Shown here one piece after another: positions 10,701 through 21,507 of a DNA stretch of 64,000 nt. The stretch comes from Heligmosomoides polygyrus polygyrus (Eukaryota > Nematoda > Chromadorea > Rhabditida > Heligmosomidae). A model generated the notes under the pieces. It was not told where the DNA came from. It saw nothing but the letters and a program-made list of their open reading frames with translations, and searched no databases. The DNA lies in assembly GCA_947396885.1 (NCBI GenBank), contig OX377202.1, positions 9,548,001-9,612,000 of the forward strand, in the 5' to 3' direction. Every line of letters begins with the position of its first letter. The first letter of the stretch is position 1. The position numbers and the translations under genes are program-made.

Positions 10701-13700
10701 GGGGCAGCGCTAAGGTTATAGTTGCGTTCACCATCCCACGATACGACACCCATTCTCTGAGTTCGCATGGATAACATAGTATCATTTGGGAGTATCTGAA
10801 ACTCTGGAACAAACTGAGAGGGTGTGGAGAGGCAAGACACCGCATGTCCTCTCCCAAGATCAGGGTAGATCCTATATCCCTTATGGAAAGCGGGGTTAGC
10901 AACCGAAGAGTGCTCATAGAACTCTGATCAAGAATTGGTGTTCCAGGCCGAACCTAAGACTATTAGGGAAACAGGTGGGCATGCTCCGGATAACGAATTT
11001 GATTCTTGACTCAAATACTCATGAAAGGTTGGTTTTGTGACCTTATACTATTCGGTGGTACATCGTTTCAAGAAAAGAAAAAAGAATTCAATCTGGTTAT
11101 TGCGCTGTTTCGACATTAGGATGCACCACCGTTCTGAAAGCAACACAATCAAAAAAGGCGACGCATAGATAACCCCTTTCCGTAGTCCTTCGTTTAAGTT
11201 TAAAAAGTGATTGAATGAAGGCAGTGCGAAACAATCATTACGTGACGAGTCATCATTTCCGTTCCGGCTTCTAGCCCAAAAGAAAGCGGAACACGGAGCG
11301 GAAGAGCTGAAAATGGCTGAAAACCGGAATTCGGAACACGGAAACGGAAATTCCGCACATCCTGCTCACTATGGTGGATCCCGGTTATAGGGTGTCAGGC
11401 GGCGGTCACCGTTGTTTGAGGGCGCTTTGCCCACCGAGACATCTTTACAACCGCGGCGATTTTTTGTTTTTTGTTTGTCCGTTCGTTCATTTGTTTGTTT
11501 TTGGGTCCTTTTTTCCTCTTAAGCTTGAGTCTCTGTTAATTGGTTGTCTAATTTTTAGATATGTGCCCCCCGACCCGACTAGGATAGATCAAAAATATTA
11601 TATGCCAGTGTGCTCAAGAAGAATGAAATGGATAACGGCTTACCTTAGCGGTTGCTAAAGTCAATACATCATATCGTTCCTCGAAGGCAAATAATATAAC
11701 TAAAAACCCGGCTATGTTCAATAGCAGCGAGAGAAGTGCTGGAGCATTATAGACAGTCAGATGGTAGGAGAATACGTAGATTCCTTCAGATCCAAGTGGC
11801 GAGAACAACAGTTGAAATGCTATAAGTGGGGCACTTCTATTTTCTGTCTATCTTGGTCGGAATGTGATTTCAAGAGGGTTTTTGAATGCCAAAAGAGACG
11901 AAAGACTTTTTAGGCCCTAGAAACAATAGGCGTAAAGAAAATCCTCACCTGGTCCTATTAAAATGCCTGTGGCAGCTCCACCACCCACACAGGCGATCGC
12001 TCGGGATCGATCAACCTTCGATGAAGATGTCGATGCATAAGCTCTAAGAAGTGCCATGTTTCCTTAAATTTTGTGTATCAGATTAGTGGTGAAGTGCATT
12101 GAGAGAAAAATATCCTACGACACGCCGTGCAAAATTTTGTGACAGCTCACGTGGAGCTTGTACATAAAACTATTCCAATGGAAAGATATGTATCTCACAA
12201 TAGGTTTTGAGCAATGAGCACCAGTCTTTCTACAAGTACCTTACAAGTACAGTGTTGACCCCCTTTTTGCCCGTATCTATTAGAAGACATATAATTGGGC
12301 CAGATGTCCTTCTGCAGGGGTAGCCTCGGGTACGTACCAGTTTGAATAGGTCTTTGAAATATAAGACCCACCCGTCATGGTTACCTCCTGTAGCAGTGGT
12401 GTCATACCTATTTGCTTATCATCTGGCTCGGGGCTCGGCAAATTGTACATTTGTACTTTCTACACAAAAATAGAAGGAATGTGCTCATTAATGTCCAAGT
12501 TCGACATTCTTGAAAACTGTAACTTTGTAACTATCTCTTAATCTTCTTTACCTGCCAAGTTTGGTAGTACAAATTTCTTTATTGCGAGCGATGTTTAGAC
12601 AAGGTCTGAAAGGCCTGAAAGAAGCTCAAAATGTCTTGTTCTGCAGAGTTCATTTGGTCAGAAACTGTCGTGACTCGCGTCCGACATGTCTTCACAGGTT
12701 GCCGTCGCTGGTCCGCGCCGGTCGATCGACCTGGTCAAACCTGGTCAAACGCATCGATCGACACGTCGCCGCCGCCGAAGCTTCTAGAAGCCGGCAGAGA
12801 CGCAGAGAGTGCGCGCCTCTGTCGTCTCTGACCGGCTTGGTCGCCAGTCCTGCCACCACCGCTCCCGCTGAGCGGTGGTGGTCCCCGGTCGCTCCCGCTG
12901 AGCGACCGGGTTCCGTCGTCGACGTCGCCCGTCGTTTCTGAGGGCGAGTGCCATCCGTCGATGGGATTCCGATTCCGTCGCGAGCTACATCTTCCTGGTC
13001 GCTCTGGTCGTCAAGTGTCATCATCGTCGGTAGCCGCCAGCCGTCGTCAGTGAGTCGAGGATCCGTCGTCGTCGTCGCCGTCATCGCCGTCGTTTCACAG
13101 GTAACGGGGGGACTGCCTGGCCTCGTCGGTCCTGACTTATCGCAGGCCACAGGACCTGGGCCAGGTAAGCCCCGCGGGTCGCGGTCCTGATTCCCTCAGT
13201 AGGTTTGGGTGCAGCCTGGCCCGTAACACGTAGTATAGGTCGTCTTCGTATTTTGTTAATGTTATGTCGGTCGTATCAATTAGCCAATATAGACTCGTAA
13301 TTCAAAAGGTCCAATATCTAAACTCGTGAGGGGGTCTGCCAAGTTATCCGGGTCAAGTCAAAGGTCATACCAGCGTCGCAAATGGAGGGATCGACGGGGG
13401 TCGGGGACGCTTCGACCAACGGGGACTCCTCCGGAAGAAGTCAACATACAAAGAGACGCTATCATGTGGGAATGTAAGGTCACGTTTAAAAAGGGCACGC
13501 GGCAATCAAGATCCGCTAAGGGCCTATTGGGTAGGAATAACCGCGTTGCAGTGCGAGCCCACTGGTCGCGAGCCGCGGATCCAACATGCCACAAGTCGGG
13601 CCGTAGAGGAGACCTCGGCCTCCACCGATGTACGGCCTGAGGTCCCCCTGCGGCACGACAGAAACGTTGCGTTCCCCTTTCTAGAACAACATGCTCCTAC

Positions 13701-16700
13701 GAGTATAAGAAGAACACCACATATGCACAAACTAACTCATCGATAGCCCACTACCGCCAAGAAACCGGCTCAACTAGGCCCAGTAGTAAGCAAGTGAGAC
13801 ATACTGGTTTGGTTAAATATACTGATCCAAGAACGGTAGGGTTCAGAACGTACGGAAGCAGTACACAACATCTCACAAAGGGATAAAAGGCAAGAATTCA
13901 CTTGTAATGGAAATGCACTCGTTCCTGTTGTTTACGGATGGATTACTCCTGTGAATCCAGAAAACTACAAGAGCCTTTCTGGTCCCTATCTTGTCTTTAA
14001 CATACTACACACAAATTAAAATCGTCACCGGAGTGGCCTTTCTTCGACACTTCCTAAGCGGGGTAAACAGGCTTTGCTTTTTCTTTCCAGCAAGATGTTA
14101 CTTAACGCGGATGCTCAGCAATCTCACAGTTTTTCCAATATACTAGGATAGCAACTGAATTCGTGCACTCTTAAGCATCATCAACAAAAGTGTTTATTAA
14201 CAAATAGCTAATAAAGGATAAAAAAAGGATAAAGGACGACGTTACTCAATCCCTTCTGGGATGAGCCAGCGCATTCTACTTCTACGGGATGTCGTGGAGG
14301 TGACATGAATGCGTATTTGGCCATACAATGAATTGCGGTGGCCAGCCGATGAACAAGTCAGCGCTCTATCCTCCCCAGACAAGTCTGGTACCAATTCACC
14401 GACCCCGGAAAGATGGAAGGCTTGGTTGGCCTGGGCGGGAAATCCGAACCAGGAACCTGGTATCGGGTGCACGCGACAGTCGCACTTCCTCCGACTGCGC
14501 TACACGCGCCCTAATAGCTAATAACAATCTTTAATCGAAGTAAAATCCGTTGAAACGCAGAACCGCTTACTACTTATAAGTTAGCTGGTCTATATCACAG
14601 CTGTAGAATCCTTACGGTTTTGAGGCGAAGAGTCCTTGGGGCTGTATTTTGACTTGGTCCAGATTTGGTAAATCGTTTTCTAGCTAAGGAGTACTACAGC
14701 AAACGCAAAAAGTGGTTGTCACTCAGCGCACAGTCTGGGCCGTAAGGTGGATGAATTAGACGCTCCCATCCAAGGTCTTCTATTTTTTGAAGAGTCCGGT
14801 TCGCGACGTGTGGTATGACGTGGCCCTGCTATATCACAGCTGTAGATCAGCTATATCACAGCTGTAGGATAACTCCACACTTGAAGAGTTGTCGGAACCG
14901 ATTTCTGGCGGAATCCAGCCTGAATGCGGTCAAGTTAAAAAGAGTAGACCTTGTCACGGATGCTGGATCCGCTCTTGATGAGTTCCCAGAAGGTAACACC
15001 TTCCCAACACCACCAAACGGAGAGGATCACCTCCTTCTTCTGATGGGGGTCAGGCTTAGGCGTTGATAGCGGCTTATTTTTTGCTCTAACTAGTAAGCCA
15101 CTGGTTAGAACGCTGACGGTTATTCAGCGAAATCCGCATTTCATCTCATGTTACCATTCGGTGGAGAAATGGTGCCTGCTTCTGACGATTCAACAATTCT
15201 TTCGCGCCCTCCACACGCTTCCACCTCTGCGACAAGGTCAAGACGTAAGGCATCCATTTACCGAGCTTTACAGAAACGCCAACCCTGCGCAGAATCCTCT
15301 CAATAAAGGTATGTGAGCATCTAAAGCCAAGTGCTAACATATGCGTTGTCAAGCTCGGATTTCCTTCGATGAAGCTAATCTCAGCTCGACAATCAACGGC
15401 AATCGGTCGCGAGGTGCGTCGCTTGTCTTCAGTTTTAACGTTGCTCTAACGAGATCTTTTGAACCATTCGAACACTGTCGATCGCTGGACTATTTCATCT
15501 CCTACAACTACATATATGTTCTGTCTGGCTTCAGTTGCAGAGCGGCCGAGCTGGTACTCATGAAGAAAGCGATAGCGAGTAGTGACTCTGTGTCTTTTAC
15601 TTCAGACTTAAAAACTTCTCACTAAATCGAAATGGCAGAACAACAAAAATAGCTTCGAGAAGTGCAAACTAATTGGTTTCAAACAGTGAAAAAAGCAAGA
15701 GAATTGATATACAAATAACCTGATAATCTCTTCTACAAGAACTGACTACGAATCAGACCACGAATTTAGTTGCCATCTTAATACAATTCACCGCAGGTTA
15801 AACATTCTAGCTGGTAAATGATACCATTTTGCGAGCAATAGCCTGTCCTTATATGAATACAAATCACGCTGTGTTTTATCATATTAGGTTGTAACGAATT
15901 AAATGGCACTGGCTCGCGCCTTTTTTTGGCGCGTCTTTACGCGTTTCATCAAGAACAAACTGTAACATGTGGCATATCATTTAGAAGCGCAAACTTTGCT
16001 CTACAGGTGAGTACCAAACGTTCTATGTGAAAGTGGGAAAACTTTAGAGTTTTATTGACTTTTTTGCAGATGGTCAAAAGGGTAATCCGAGGCATTTACT
16101 TGTATGAATTCAAGCTGGGCACTACAGCTAAGGAGGCCGACGAGAAGATCAACGCCGCATTCGGTCAAGGATGTTCCACAATTCGGACGGCGTATCGTTG
16201 GTATCAGAAGTTCCGGAATGGAGATGAGAGCTTGGAAGAACATGAAGGTCGTGGGAGGCAGAGTGATGTTGATGAGGACAAGCTGAGAGATGTGGTAGAG
16301 GAGGATCCACACAAAGGTACCAGGGAGATAGCGAAGGTTCTTGGCGTCAGTCACAACACAGCTGCCCGGCATCTGAAGGAAATTGGAAAGACCAAAAAGC
16401 TGGAAAGATGGGTGCCTCACTAGCTGTCTGAGGAGCAAAGAAACCGACGATATGAGATCTCGTCCGCACTGCTTCTACGGGACGAAACGGACCCATTCCT
16501 TGATCGCATCGTAACCTGTGACGAGAAATGGATAATGTACGACAACAGGTGACGATCGGCACAGTGGGTGGACAGCGATGAGAGCCCCAAGGTTTTTGCG
16601 AAGCCGGAATTGCACCAAAAGAAAGTAATGGTGACAGTATGGTGGTGTTCGCTGGGAATCATTCACCACAGCTTCCTCCCTCCCGGTGAATCCATCACGG

Positions 16701-18210
16701 CAGAGAAGTACTGCATTGGAATTGAAGAAGTGATGAAAAAGTTGAAGGATATCTGGCCGGCCTTGGTAAACCGAAGGCGAGTTCTCCTTCTGCACGACAA
16801 TGCTCGCCCCCATGTAGCACGAATGACGTTGCAGAAATTGAATGAGCTGGGCCTTGAAACTCTGCCACATCCCCCGTTTTCTCCCGACCTCTCCCCAACA
16901 GACTACCACTTCTTCAAGCATCTTGGCGACTTCTTGGTAGGGAAAATATTCAAATACCAACAGGATGCCGAATGTGCCTTCGAAGATTTCGTCAATTCCA
17001 GAACTTCAGATTTTTACGCTACTGGGATAAAAAAGCTTGTGTCACGTTGGAAAAGATGCGTAGAAACAGAAGGTTTTTATTTCGATTAATAAACTTGCCT
17101 ACAAGCCGAGATATTAACTGCTTAAATTTACAGTGGTTCAGTGTCATTTATTTCGTTAAACCTAATACATGCGCGATCATATAACTTTAACAAGCTGACG
17201 TTTAATGTTGTCTCTCGGAATATTTCCCAGTACAACATCTGCATCCAAGCCCGTCAGCCTGGTAAGCACCGAAGGCCCACTCCGGTGAAGATTTCAATGT
17301 GAAATACACAGTGTCGGTCGCAATAAAGAAATTTTTACCAAACCTGGCAGGCAAAGAAGATTAAAAGATTGGAGGAATGCTTTTAAGCCCTCTTGCACTG
17401 ATTTTGCCCCAGTATAACTCTAGCCTACCTTTTCTTTCTCTTTTTTGTTTTGATTTTCTTCAGTTTTCCAGGCTGTCGGCACATTTCTTTCTCCTCTCCC
17501 GTTCCGTTTTTTGTGTTTTTCCGCCATTTAGTCTATTTTTTTCTTCAGTGTGTATATCGTGTCTTATCAATAGAATTGGCAAGAATGAATGAATGAATGA
17601 ATGAATGAATGAATGAATGCAAGAGAGACCAAGTGTATTGCATACAAAAACGAAGCTGTTATCCTATGTACCTGTTCCACAGCCAACAATAATCCTTGAT
17701 GTTGCCATCACAATAGCTACATAGGGCGCGGGGAAATAGTGCAAGAAAAGGTATAGTGAATTTCCAATCATCATAAGCCCAAAACCAGTGAGTAGCGGTG
17801 CTCGAACCTGAACAAATCAGCTATGAAAATAATATTGCAACTTTTACCCCATGTTGATTGGAAGCAAACAGACAAACCTGTTCTACATGATTGCTCCAAA
17901 AGCCAAATGCGAGAGCAGATATACACTGGCCGAAACTATACAGCGCTACAATATGTCCATACTGAGTTTCTACGGCATCAGGATTTAGCTATAAAATCGA
18001 GTGAAAAAAATTGAACAACAATTTCGTAGCGGTGCGTTACCTGGAAAGCTGATAACTTAAGCATTCTGTCACCTGTCGCAAGTATGGCCACATTGAGCTG
18101 AGCAGTATGGTAAACTGAGCCGATTGAATAAAGGAGCAGGTACCAGCGATGTAGATGGACAACCACGGTGTTTTTGGTTGCTCTTCTCCCGGCTCAGAGC
18201 CATGACGAAC
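1711..18210 (-). CDS. MFSD8/CLN7-like major facilitator transporter, gene A (seven exons, 3' end outside)
   Basis: Predicted multi-pass membrane carrier of the major facilitator superfamily. The human relative, MFSD8/CLN7, is a lysosomal membrane protein; substrate and location here are inference. Exons read on the minus strand: 18210-18073, 17988-17878, 17807-17672, 12062-11949, 11819-11644, 2008-1914 and 1851-1711. All have GT donors and AG acceptors, matching phases and no stops. Exon 1 carries transmembrane segment 1 (ending SSMWPYLRQ). Exon 2 has the conserved LNPDAVETQYG and FGFWSN around segment 2. Exon 3 holds segment 3, exon 4 NMALLRAYAST, exon 5 segments near YNAPALLSLLLN, and exons 6-7 the LGSPFS region. 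Exons 2, 3, 4, 6 and 7 (111, 136, 114, 95, 141 nt) match gene B exactly in length. The 9.6-kb fifth intron contains two giant palindromes. No initiating Met exon and no exons 9-12 were found; a damaged exon 8 lies near 1575-1500. It may be a young pseudogene. Confidence 0.82.
2089..3864. mobile_element. GC-rich non-autonomous element with perfect 26-bp terminal inverted repeats
   Basis: Positions 2091-2116 and 3837-3862 are perfect inverted repeats (starting AGGCCTATGTTATACTTCGG). Both ends are flanked by TAA (2089-2091 and 3862-3864), which would fit the 3-bp TWA target of PIF/Harbinger elements. The ends are very GC-rich with many GTCGGCGACG-type repeats, while the middle (2900-3650) is AT-rich. 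Inside, 2207-2237 is inverted at about 2576-2608. A perfect hairpin with 13-bp arms sits at 2127-2153. No transposase is visible. Long GC-rich reading frames at 2286-2840 look like chance. Confidence 0.6.
3985..4740 (-). pseudogene. RTE-type LINE fragment (C-terminal end of endonuclease-reverse transcriptase)
   Basis: Minus-strand reading frames at 4708-4469, 4649-4440 and 4396-4070 give, in order, LNGTNISECSSYVYLG, KKTKNVRLRAHLF, then KIRWTGHVMRFADTRWTRAV and RPPTRWSDFFVKAL. These are typical of the C-terminal part of RTE-clade non-LTR retrotransposon proteins of nematodes. The frames are broken by shifts, and a likely tryptophan near the end is TAG. The endonuclease and polymerase core are missing, a normal 5' truncation. 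4741-4938 has nothing recognisable. Confidence 0.88.
4939..5030 (+). repeat. Left terminal inverted repeat of the 4.1-kb palindrome
   Basis: Near-identical, inverted, to 8990-9080, including the internal perfect hairpin AGGCCGCTTTGGAGCGTTCC and its continuation CAAAGCGGCCT. Confidence 0.85.
8990..9080 (-). repeat. Right terminal inverted repeat of the 4.1-kb palindrome
   Basis: Inverted counterpart of 4939-5030. It contains the hairpin GGCCGCTTTGGAACGCTCCA followed by AAGCGGCC. Confidence 0.85.
9355..10405. mobile_element. 1.05-kb foldback element with mariner-type ends
   Basis: It starts TTAGGTTGTCCCGTAAGT and ends with the inverted near-copy, flanked by TA at 9353-9354 and 10406-10407. 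The two arms (about 500 bp each) are inverted copies of one another along almost their whole length about an axis at 9880. For example, GTTTTTTATAGTGTTTGG near 9600 is mirrored near 10150. No transposase is encoded. The ends mark it as a non-autonomous Tc1/mariner-type element whose transcript would fold into one long hairpin. Confidence 0.88.
10680..10872 (+). mobile_element. MITE-F copy (GATCTATCCTA ends)
   Basis: Begins GATCTATCCTAATTGGGAGG and ends near GGTAGATCC. The body matches 29391-29582 (AGTATCATTTGGGAGTA). 10406-10679 and 10873-11220 show nothing recognisable. Confidence 0.65.
12320..12440. repeat. Dispersed repeat, partner at 26340-26465
   Basis: CTCGGGTACGTACCAG and GACCCACCCGTCATGGTTAC recur in the same order and orientation, diverged, at 26345-26450 (CTCGGGTCGTACCAG, then GCCCGCCAGCCGTGATTA). 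Family unknown. It could be a LINE remnant. Confidence 0.45.
12690..13190. other. GC-rich island with consecutive perfect hairpins
   Basis: Within AT-rich intron sequence, this 500-bp island is rich in GTCG and CGTC. It contains a hairpin at 12790-12836 (AGAGACG/CGTCTCT stem), then a perfect 11-bp-arm hairpin starting at 12853 (CCACCACCGCT) and a perfect 10-bp-arm hairpin right after it (CCCGGTCGCT). The last two share the identical 7-nt loop CCCGCTG. Reading frames on both strands are low-complexity. No family recognised. Confidence 0.6.
13191..14211. other. No recognisable feature
   Basis: About 1 kb inside the third intron of gene A. Reading frames such as 13326-13640 on the + strand show no domain I recognise, and the codon pattern is not convincing. 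Confidence 0.4.
14212..14511 (-). mobile_element. tRNA-derived SINE, copy 1
   Basis: Minus-strand copy of the family best seen at 61428-61719. The tRNA-like head begins at 14511 (GGGCGCGTGTAGCGCAG), and the 3' tail consists of TTTATCC-type repeats near 14212-14240. Confidence 0.85.
14600..15640 (-). pseudogene. Degenerate mariner transposase
   Basis: Minus-strand fragments in several frames keep mariner order: a helix-turn-helix like stretch (STVFEWFKR), VGVSVKLGKWMPYVLT at 15352-15146, an FLHRMVT-stop-DE remnant of the first catalytic motif, SVWWCWEG-like sequence, then ANRTLQKIEDLGWE and HPPYGPDCALSDNHF, the remnant of the third catalytic motif. Frameshifts, stops and a triplicated CTATATCACAGCTGTAG (near 14590, 14829 and 14849) show an old copy. 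Ends were not identified. Confidence 0.75.
15884..17165 (+). mobile_element. Near-complete mariner (cecropia/bandit-like), 1282 bp
   Basis: Starts TTAGGTTGTAACGAATTAAA and ends with its inverted near-copy at 17165, flanked by TA at 15882-15883 and 17166-17167. Size and layout are those of a full-length mariner. It lies in the third intron of gene A, on the opposite strand. Confidence 0.95.
16070..17089 (+). pseudogene. Mariner transposase with two nonsense mutations, catalytic triad intact
   Basis: Encodes a DD34D transposase of about 340 codons. The DNA-binding half runs from the ATG at 16070 to WVPH. The catalytic aspartates lie in TCDEKW, LLHDNARPH and PDLSPTDYHFF. The first in-frame stop follows WVPH (TAG where the sister copy at 1-782 has GAG). 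The second follows YDNR (TGA where the sister has CGA, a CpG-type transition). No frameshift was seen. Upstream, a GT-AG pair (CAG|GTGAGT near 16007 and TTTTTTGCAG ending at 16069) resembles an intron, but the sequence before it has no open start, so this is probably chance. Confidence 0.92.
17380..17620 (+). repeat. LINE-like 3' end with (GAAT)n tail
   Basis: A pyrimidine-rich stretch ends with ATTGGCAAGAATGAATGAAT and a pure GAAT run (17584-17619). This is the pattern of CR1-type LINE tails. No coding part is left. Confidence 0.4.
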
Positions 18211-18299
18211 CTAATCAAAGAAGTAGAGACACATAACGAAGATGGACATTTTTGAAATCAAATTAGACACCTTTAACGTCAATTTTTTTACGCTACATG

Positions 18300-18322
18300 A
18301 TTTATTTATTTATTTATTTGAA
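18300..18322. repeat. (TTTA)n microsatellite
   Basis: Short pure TTTA run. Confidence 0.8.
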
Positions 18323-18357
18323 ATTTATTTATAAATTTCATTTTAAATGGGACATTC

Positions 18358-18535
18358 TCGGATCTATCCTAGTCGGAGGGAGCATTTGCTCTTTAGGCTC
18401 TCTGATCCCTTCTTTGAACTTGTACTTGAGCTTCAGCTACTGCCCAATGATACGATTGCGCTCATGCAAACCCAAACAATGTGGTTTCATGTCGTTGGAT
18501 GCTGGACGGAACTGCCACTTCAGCGGTGCCCGTCC
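18358..18535 (-). mobile_element. MITE-F copy, reverse orientation, one end lost
   Basis: Begins GGATCTATCCTAGTCGGAGG. The interior matches the reverse complement of 29391-29582 (ACTGCCCAATGATACG against ACTACCAAATGATACA). The far end is cut off by the palindromic repeat starting at about 18535. Confidence 0.65.
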
Positions 18536-19328
18536 CACTTTTCATATTAAATTGAACACACTTTTAAGAGTCTAAGCCTTAAGAAATCAAAGAAAACTCT
18601 TTCAAATTGAAATGAGATTCTTCTTCGTTTATCTATAAATTCTCCAAAAGTTTAAAATAATTTTTTGTTCCAGGAAAGTTTAGTATAACTTACTTTGAAG
18701 TTTTAATTCAGCTATCCAATAAGTTCATGGTTTGAAATTTTAAAATTTTTTTTTTGATGAAAAATAATGGTTTAAAACTTCGTTTCAAGTACAGAAAGGC
18801 TGCTATTTTTTCTTGCAAAAAAAAAGGATTTCGCAATACCCCTTTCCTAGACGTCGCGATTTTTATTCGGTTGGTAGCAGTTCTGTTTGCATGGAATTTG
18901 ACACCTGTTAACGATACATAAAAACAACGATAAAGAGCACACACATCCTCCCTTTGATGGCTCATGCATCACTCAAATAAAAGTTACGGCGAACTTCTTT
19001 TGAGCGCATAGTGTTATCTGATATTTTAAAGCTCTATATGCTTGCTTTTTTGCTGTGCCTCAAGATAATTTTTAGTTAATTAGATTTGTTTTAAAAATTT
19101 TAATAAAAATACTGCATTAATTGGGGCAGGTGAACTAAAAACTCTCACAAAATATTATGCCAATTTTTCCTTTATCAAAACATTTTTTTCTTACAACGTT
19201 GGAGAGCCTGTAGTTTAACCTGTAGGGCGCTTGTTTTGATTTGGAAGAGTTTGCTTTGACTCTAGGTGTCTTAAAGCTAGTTCAGAAGTGACACATTTGA
19301 TTTGAACAGTGTCCAATTCGACGTGAAA
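18535..19328. repeat. Palindromic repeat family P, copy 1
   Basis: The ends are inverted: CACTTTTCATATTAAATTGA at the left and TCCAATTCGACGTGAAAATG at the right. Outer parts mirror each other (AATAATTTTTTGTTCCAGGA against the right half). The interior carries CGTCGCGATTTTTATT and a poorly matched coding-free core. The same family recurs at 31386-32273, 33287-36505, 47775-53178 and 55166-56760. 19329-19912 holds nothing recognisable. Confidence 0.7.
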
Positions 19329-19914
19329 ATGGGTTAAATTCAAGAGCATCTTGCACGCTTAGTAGAAAAGGCTGCAGTTTCGCGAAGACAGTAAACACTC
19401 GCTTTTGGTTTCGGTCGGCTGTCTCGTTAACGAAGTTTTCGTCATTGGGTAGTCAAGAGTCGAATATTACAGAAAATGGTTTATTTGAGGAGGGTGTTTA
19501 ATAAAATTAAATAATTTTTTATTACAAACCGAGTCTTAAAGTGGTACACAAATAAGAGTTCAGCTGCCCATAAACAGTAGCAGCAGCGAGAGCCCTAGCT
19601 TCCAAAGACAGAACGTAGCATTAAGGACTGAGTTAAGTAAACGCTCAACTACCTTAACGGAAGCACAAACCATGACACAGCCGAGCAGCGAAGCCTGAAT
19701 GGCGAGTAGTGGTTTTGACCAGTATGACGAATATGACGAATATGCAAATTAACCTCGACATTAGCCTGCGTAAACCCGAAAGCAGCCCGATTCAAGACTA
19801 ATCGGGGTTTGCGCTGCTTCCGAAAACTGCGTTAAATGAGTTCATGACCAGAAATGATTGTTTACTTCTCATAGTCCTTGAAATCTTCCTCTTATTAGGT
19901 GTAGCAGCCAAATA

Positions 19915-21174
19915 TTAGGTTGGTGCATAAGTTCTCGGACATTTGGGGCATGAAATATTTATTATCACAACATACGAACAACAATATCAAATCATTTGAA
20001 GTGACCACCCTTTACATCAATTGTCTTTCGCCAATGTGCTGGTAAGTCATGGAGGCCTTTCTCCAAAACGTGGCCGGTTGTGATTCGAAAAATGTGAGCA
20101 GTGCCTCCTTGACATCCTCTCGGTTCCTGAATTGCTGGCCGTCCCAATAGCGTTGAAGGCTTGAAAACAAATGATATTCAGAAGGAGCGAGATCTGGTGA
20201 GTAAGGTGGATGTATAAGAACGGTCCATCCGTAGTCCGCCAACTCAGCCGCCGTCGCTCTAGCAATATGCGGTCTAGCGTTGTCGTGTTGAAAATACACC
20301 TTCACTTGCTCTCCTCGTGTGGTTTGAAGGTGGGCCCTCAACTTCCTCAGTTGGTTGACGCAAACCTCTGCCGTCACTGTTATCCCTTCGTCCAGCAGCA
20401 CCCAGTATTCTACTCCAAGAACGCTCCACCAAATGCATAGAATAGTGAAGTTCGGGTTTCGGAACGTCCTCTGCCTCTCCAGTTGCGTCAACCCACTGTG
20501 CACGCCGGTGATATTTAGAGTAGAGTATTCACTTCTCATCCCCGGTGACAAGGTCGTCCAGCCATCCGTAGGTACGTCTTAGGGTAAGGAGAGACGGAGC
20601 GACATCGGCTCTGTGATCCATGTCATGTTGTGTCAAGTCGCGAGGTACCCAGCGACCCTATTTTTGCACCTTGCCAATCGACTTCAATCCTCGAACGACT
20701 GTTGAGTGACTAACACCAAGAGTGCTTGATAGTTCGCGAGTGGTTTGGTATGGGTCCGCTTCTACTCTACTTCTGAGGCCATCCAAATCCAGTGTCATCA
20801 CGCCCTTCTCATTCATTACCTTCAACGGAGAATTCACCAACTGCAAATTTCGAGAACCACTGGTACACAGTACTTCGAGCAGGAGCACTCTCGTTGTAAA
20901 CATCCTTCAGGCGACGATACGATTCGTTGGCATTGAGGCCAGATTGATGCAGGAATAACATGACGTGCCGAATATGCGTCTCAGTTGGGATGAATTGCTT
21001 AGCCATAATAGCTGACGTTAACAACGCAGAAGTAAATGTTAGGAACAGTTTTGTAGCCCTTTCCTTTCTCTATCGATCGATCATTTCCGCGTTGATACAT
21101 GTGAGAAATTTGGCGGGAAAATGCGCTTTCATTCAGGAGGGATCAAATGTCCGAGAAATTATGCACCAACCTAA
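19915..21174 (-). mobile_element. Mariner element, 1260 bp, degenerate
   Basis: Ends TTAGGTTGGTGCATAAGTTC and its inverted partner at 21174. TA precedes it (19913-19914) and TG follows, a mutated target copy. The transposase lies on the minus strand. Confidence 0.9.
20012..21010 (-). pseudogene. Mariner transposase pseudogene with third acidic residue E
   Basis: Three minus-strand pieces follow in order: 21010-20809 (MAKQFIPTETHIRHVM, helix-turn-helix), 20903-20658 (TTRELSSTLGVSHSTVVRGL) and 20551-20012 (catalytic domain). The first catalytic motif reads VTGDEK followed by a stop where tryptophan is expected. The second is FQHDNARPH. The third is PDLAPSEYHLF, with glutamate in place of the usual aspartate. 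Frameshifts and stops separate the pieces. Confidence 0.9.
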
Positions 21175-21507
21175 TGGTTTGTCAGACGTAGGAATGTTTA
21201 CAAATGCACAATAGGAATTACAAAGGCTCTTGTCGATAGAGATGTGGTTTATACATACAACACCTTTTGTGCTTGCAAGATTGCAAGAGTCACAAAAGAA
21301 ATGTTCTTTAGATAATAGTGTTCGATCCGATTGAGAGTGTTTGAAAGACAATCGAGGAGTCCAGTCTAAAACCACAACTGATACCCTCCGCCTCCCATAT
21401 GCGCCTCAGGGTGTTCCAGACCAGAAAGGTCGCAGATCGAATATGGCAGACCAAAGACATAGCATGTTCTGTGAACAGCGAACTTCACCATGATGTTGCA
21501 TATACCA

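Larger units (their letters stand above)
9178..11592. repeat. Possible MITE-F copy with ends far apart, nested insertions
   Basis: 9180-9197 (ATCAATCCTAGTCGAGGGG) and 11567-11591 (CCGACTAGGATAGATC) are inverted and match the ends of the MITE-F family seen at 29391-29582. A second inverted pair, near 9194 (GGATCCACTATTAAGGATGT) and near 11357-11385, lies just inside. In between are the foldback at 9355-10405 and the MITE at 10680-10872. This may be one element split by insertions, or separate fragments. Confidence 0.4.

Noticed and set aside
13326..13640. 104-codon + strand reading frame
   Set aside because: No domain, no splice context and unconvincing composition.
16007..16069. Possible intron in the 5' part of the mariner
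   Set aside because: The GT-AG pair is present, but the upstream sequence has no open frame leading into the transposase, and the sister copy lacks the donor (CCGGAGAG).
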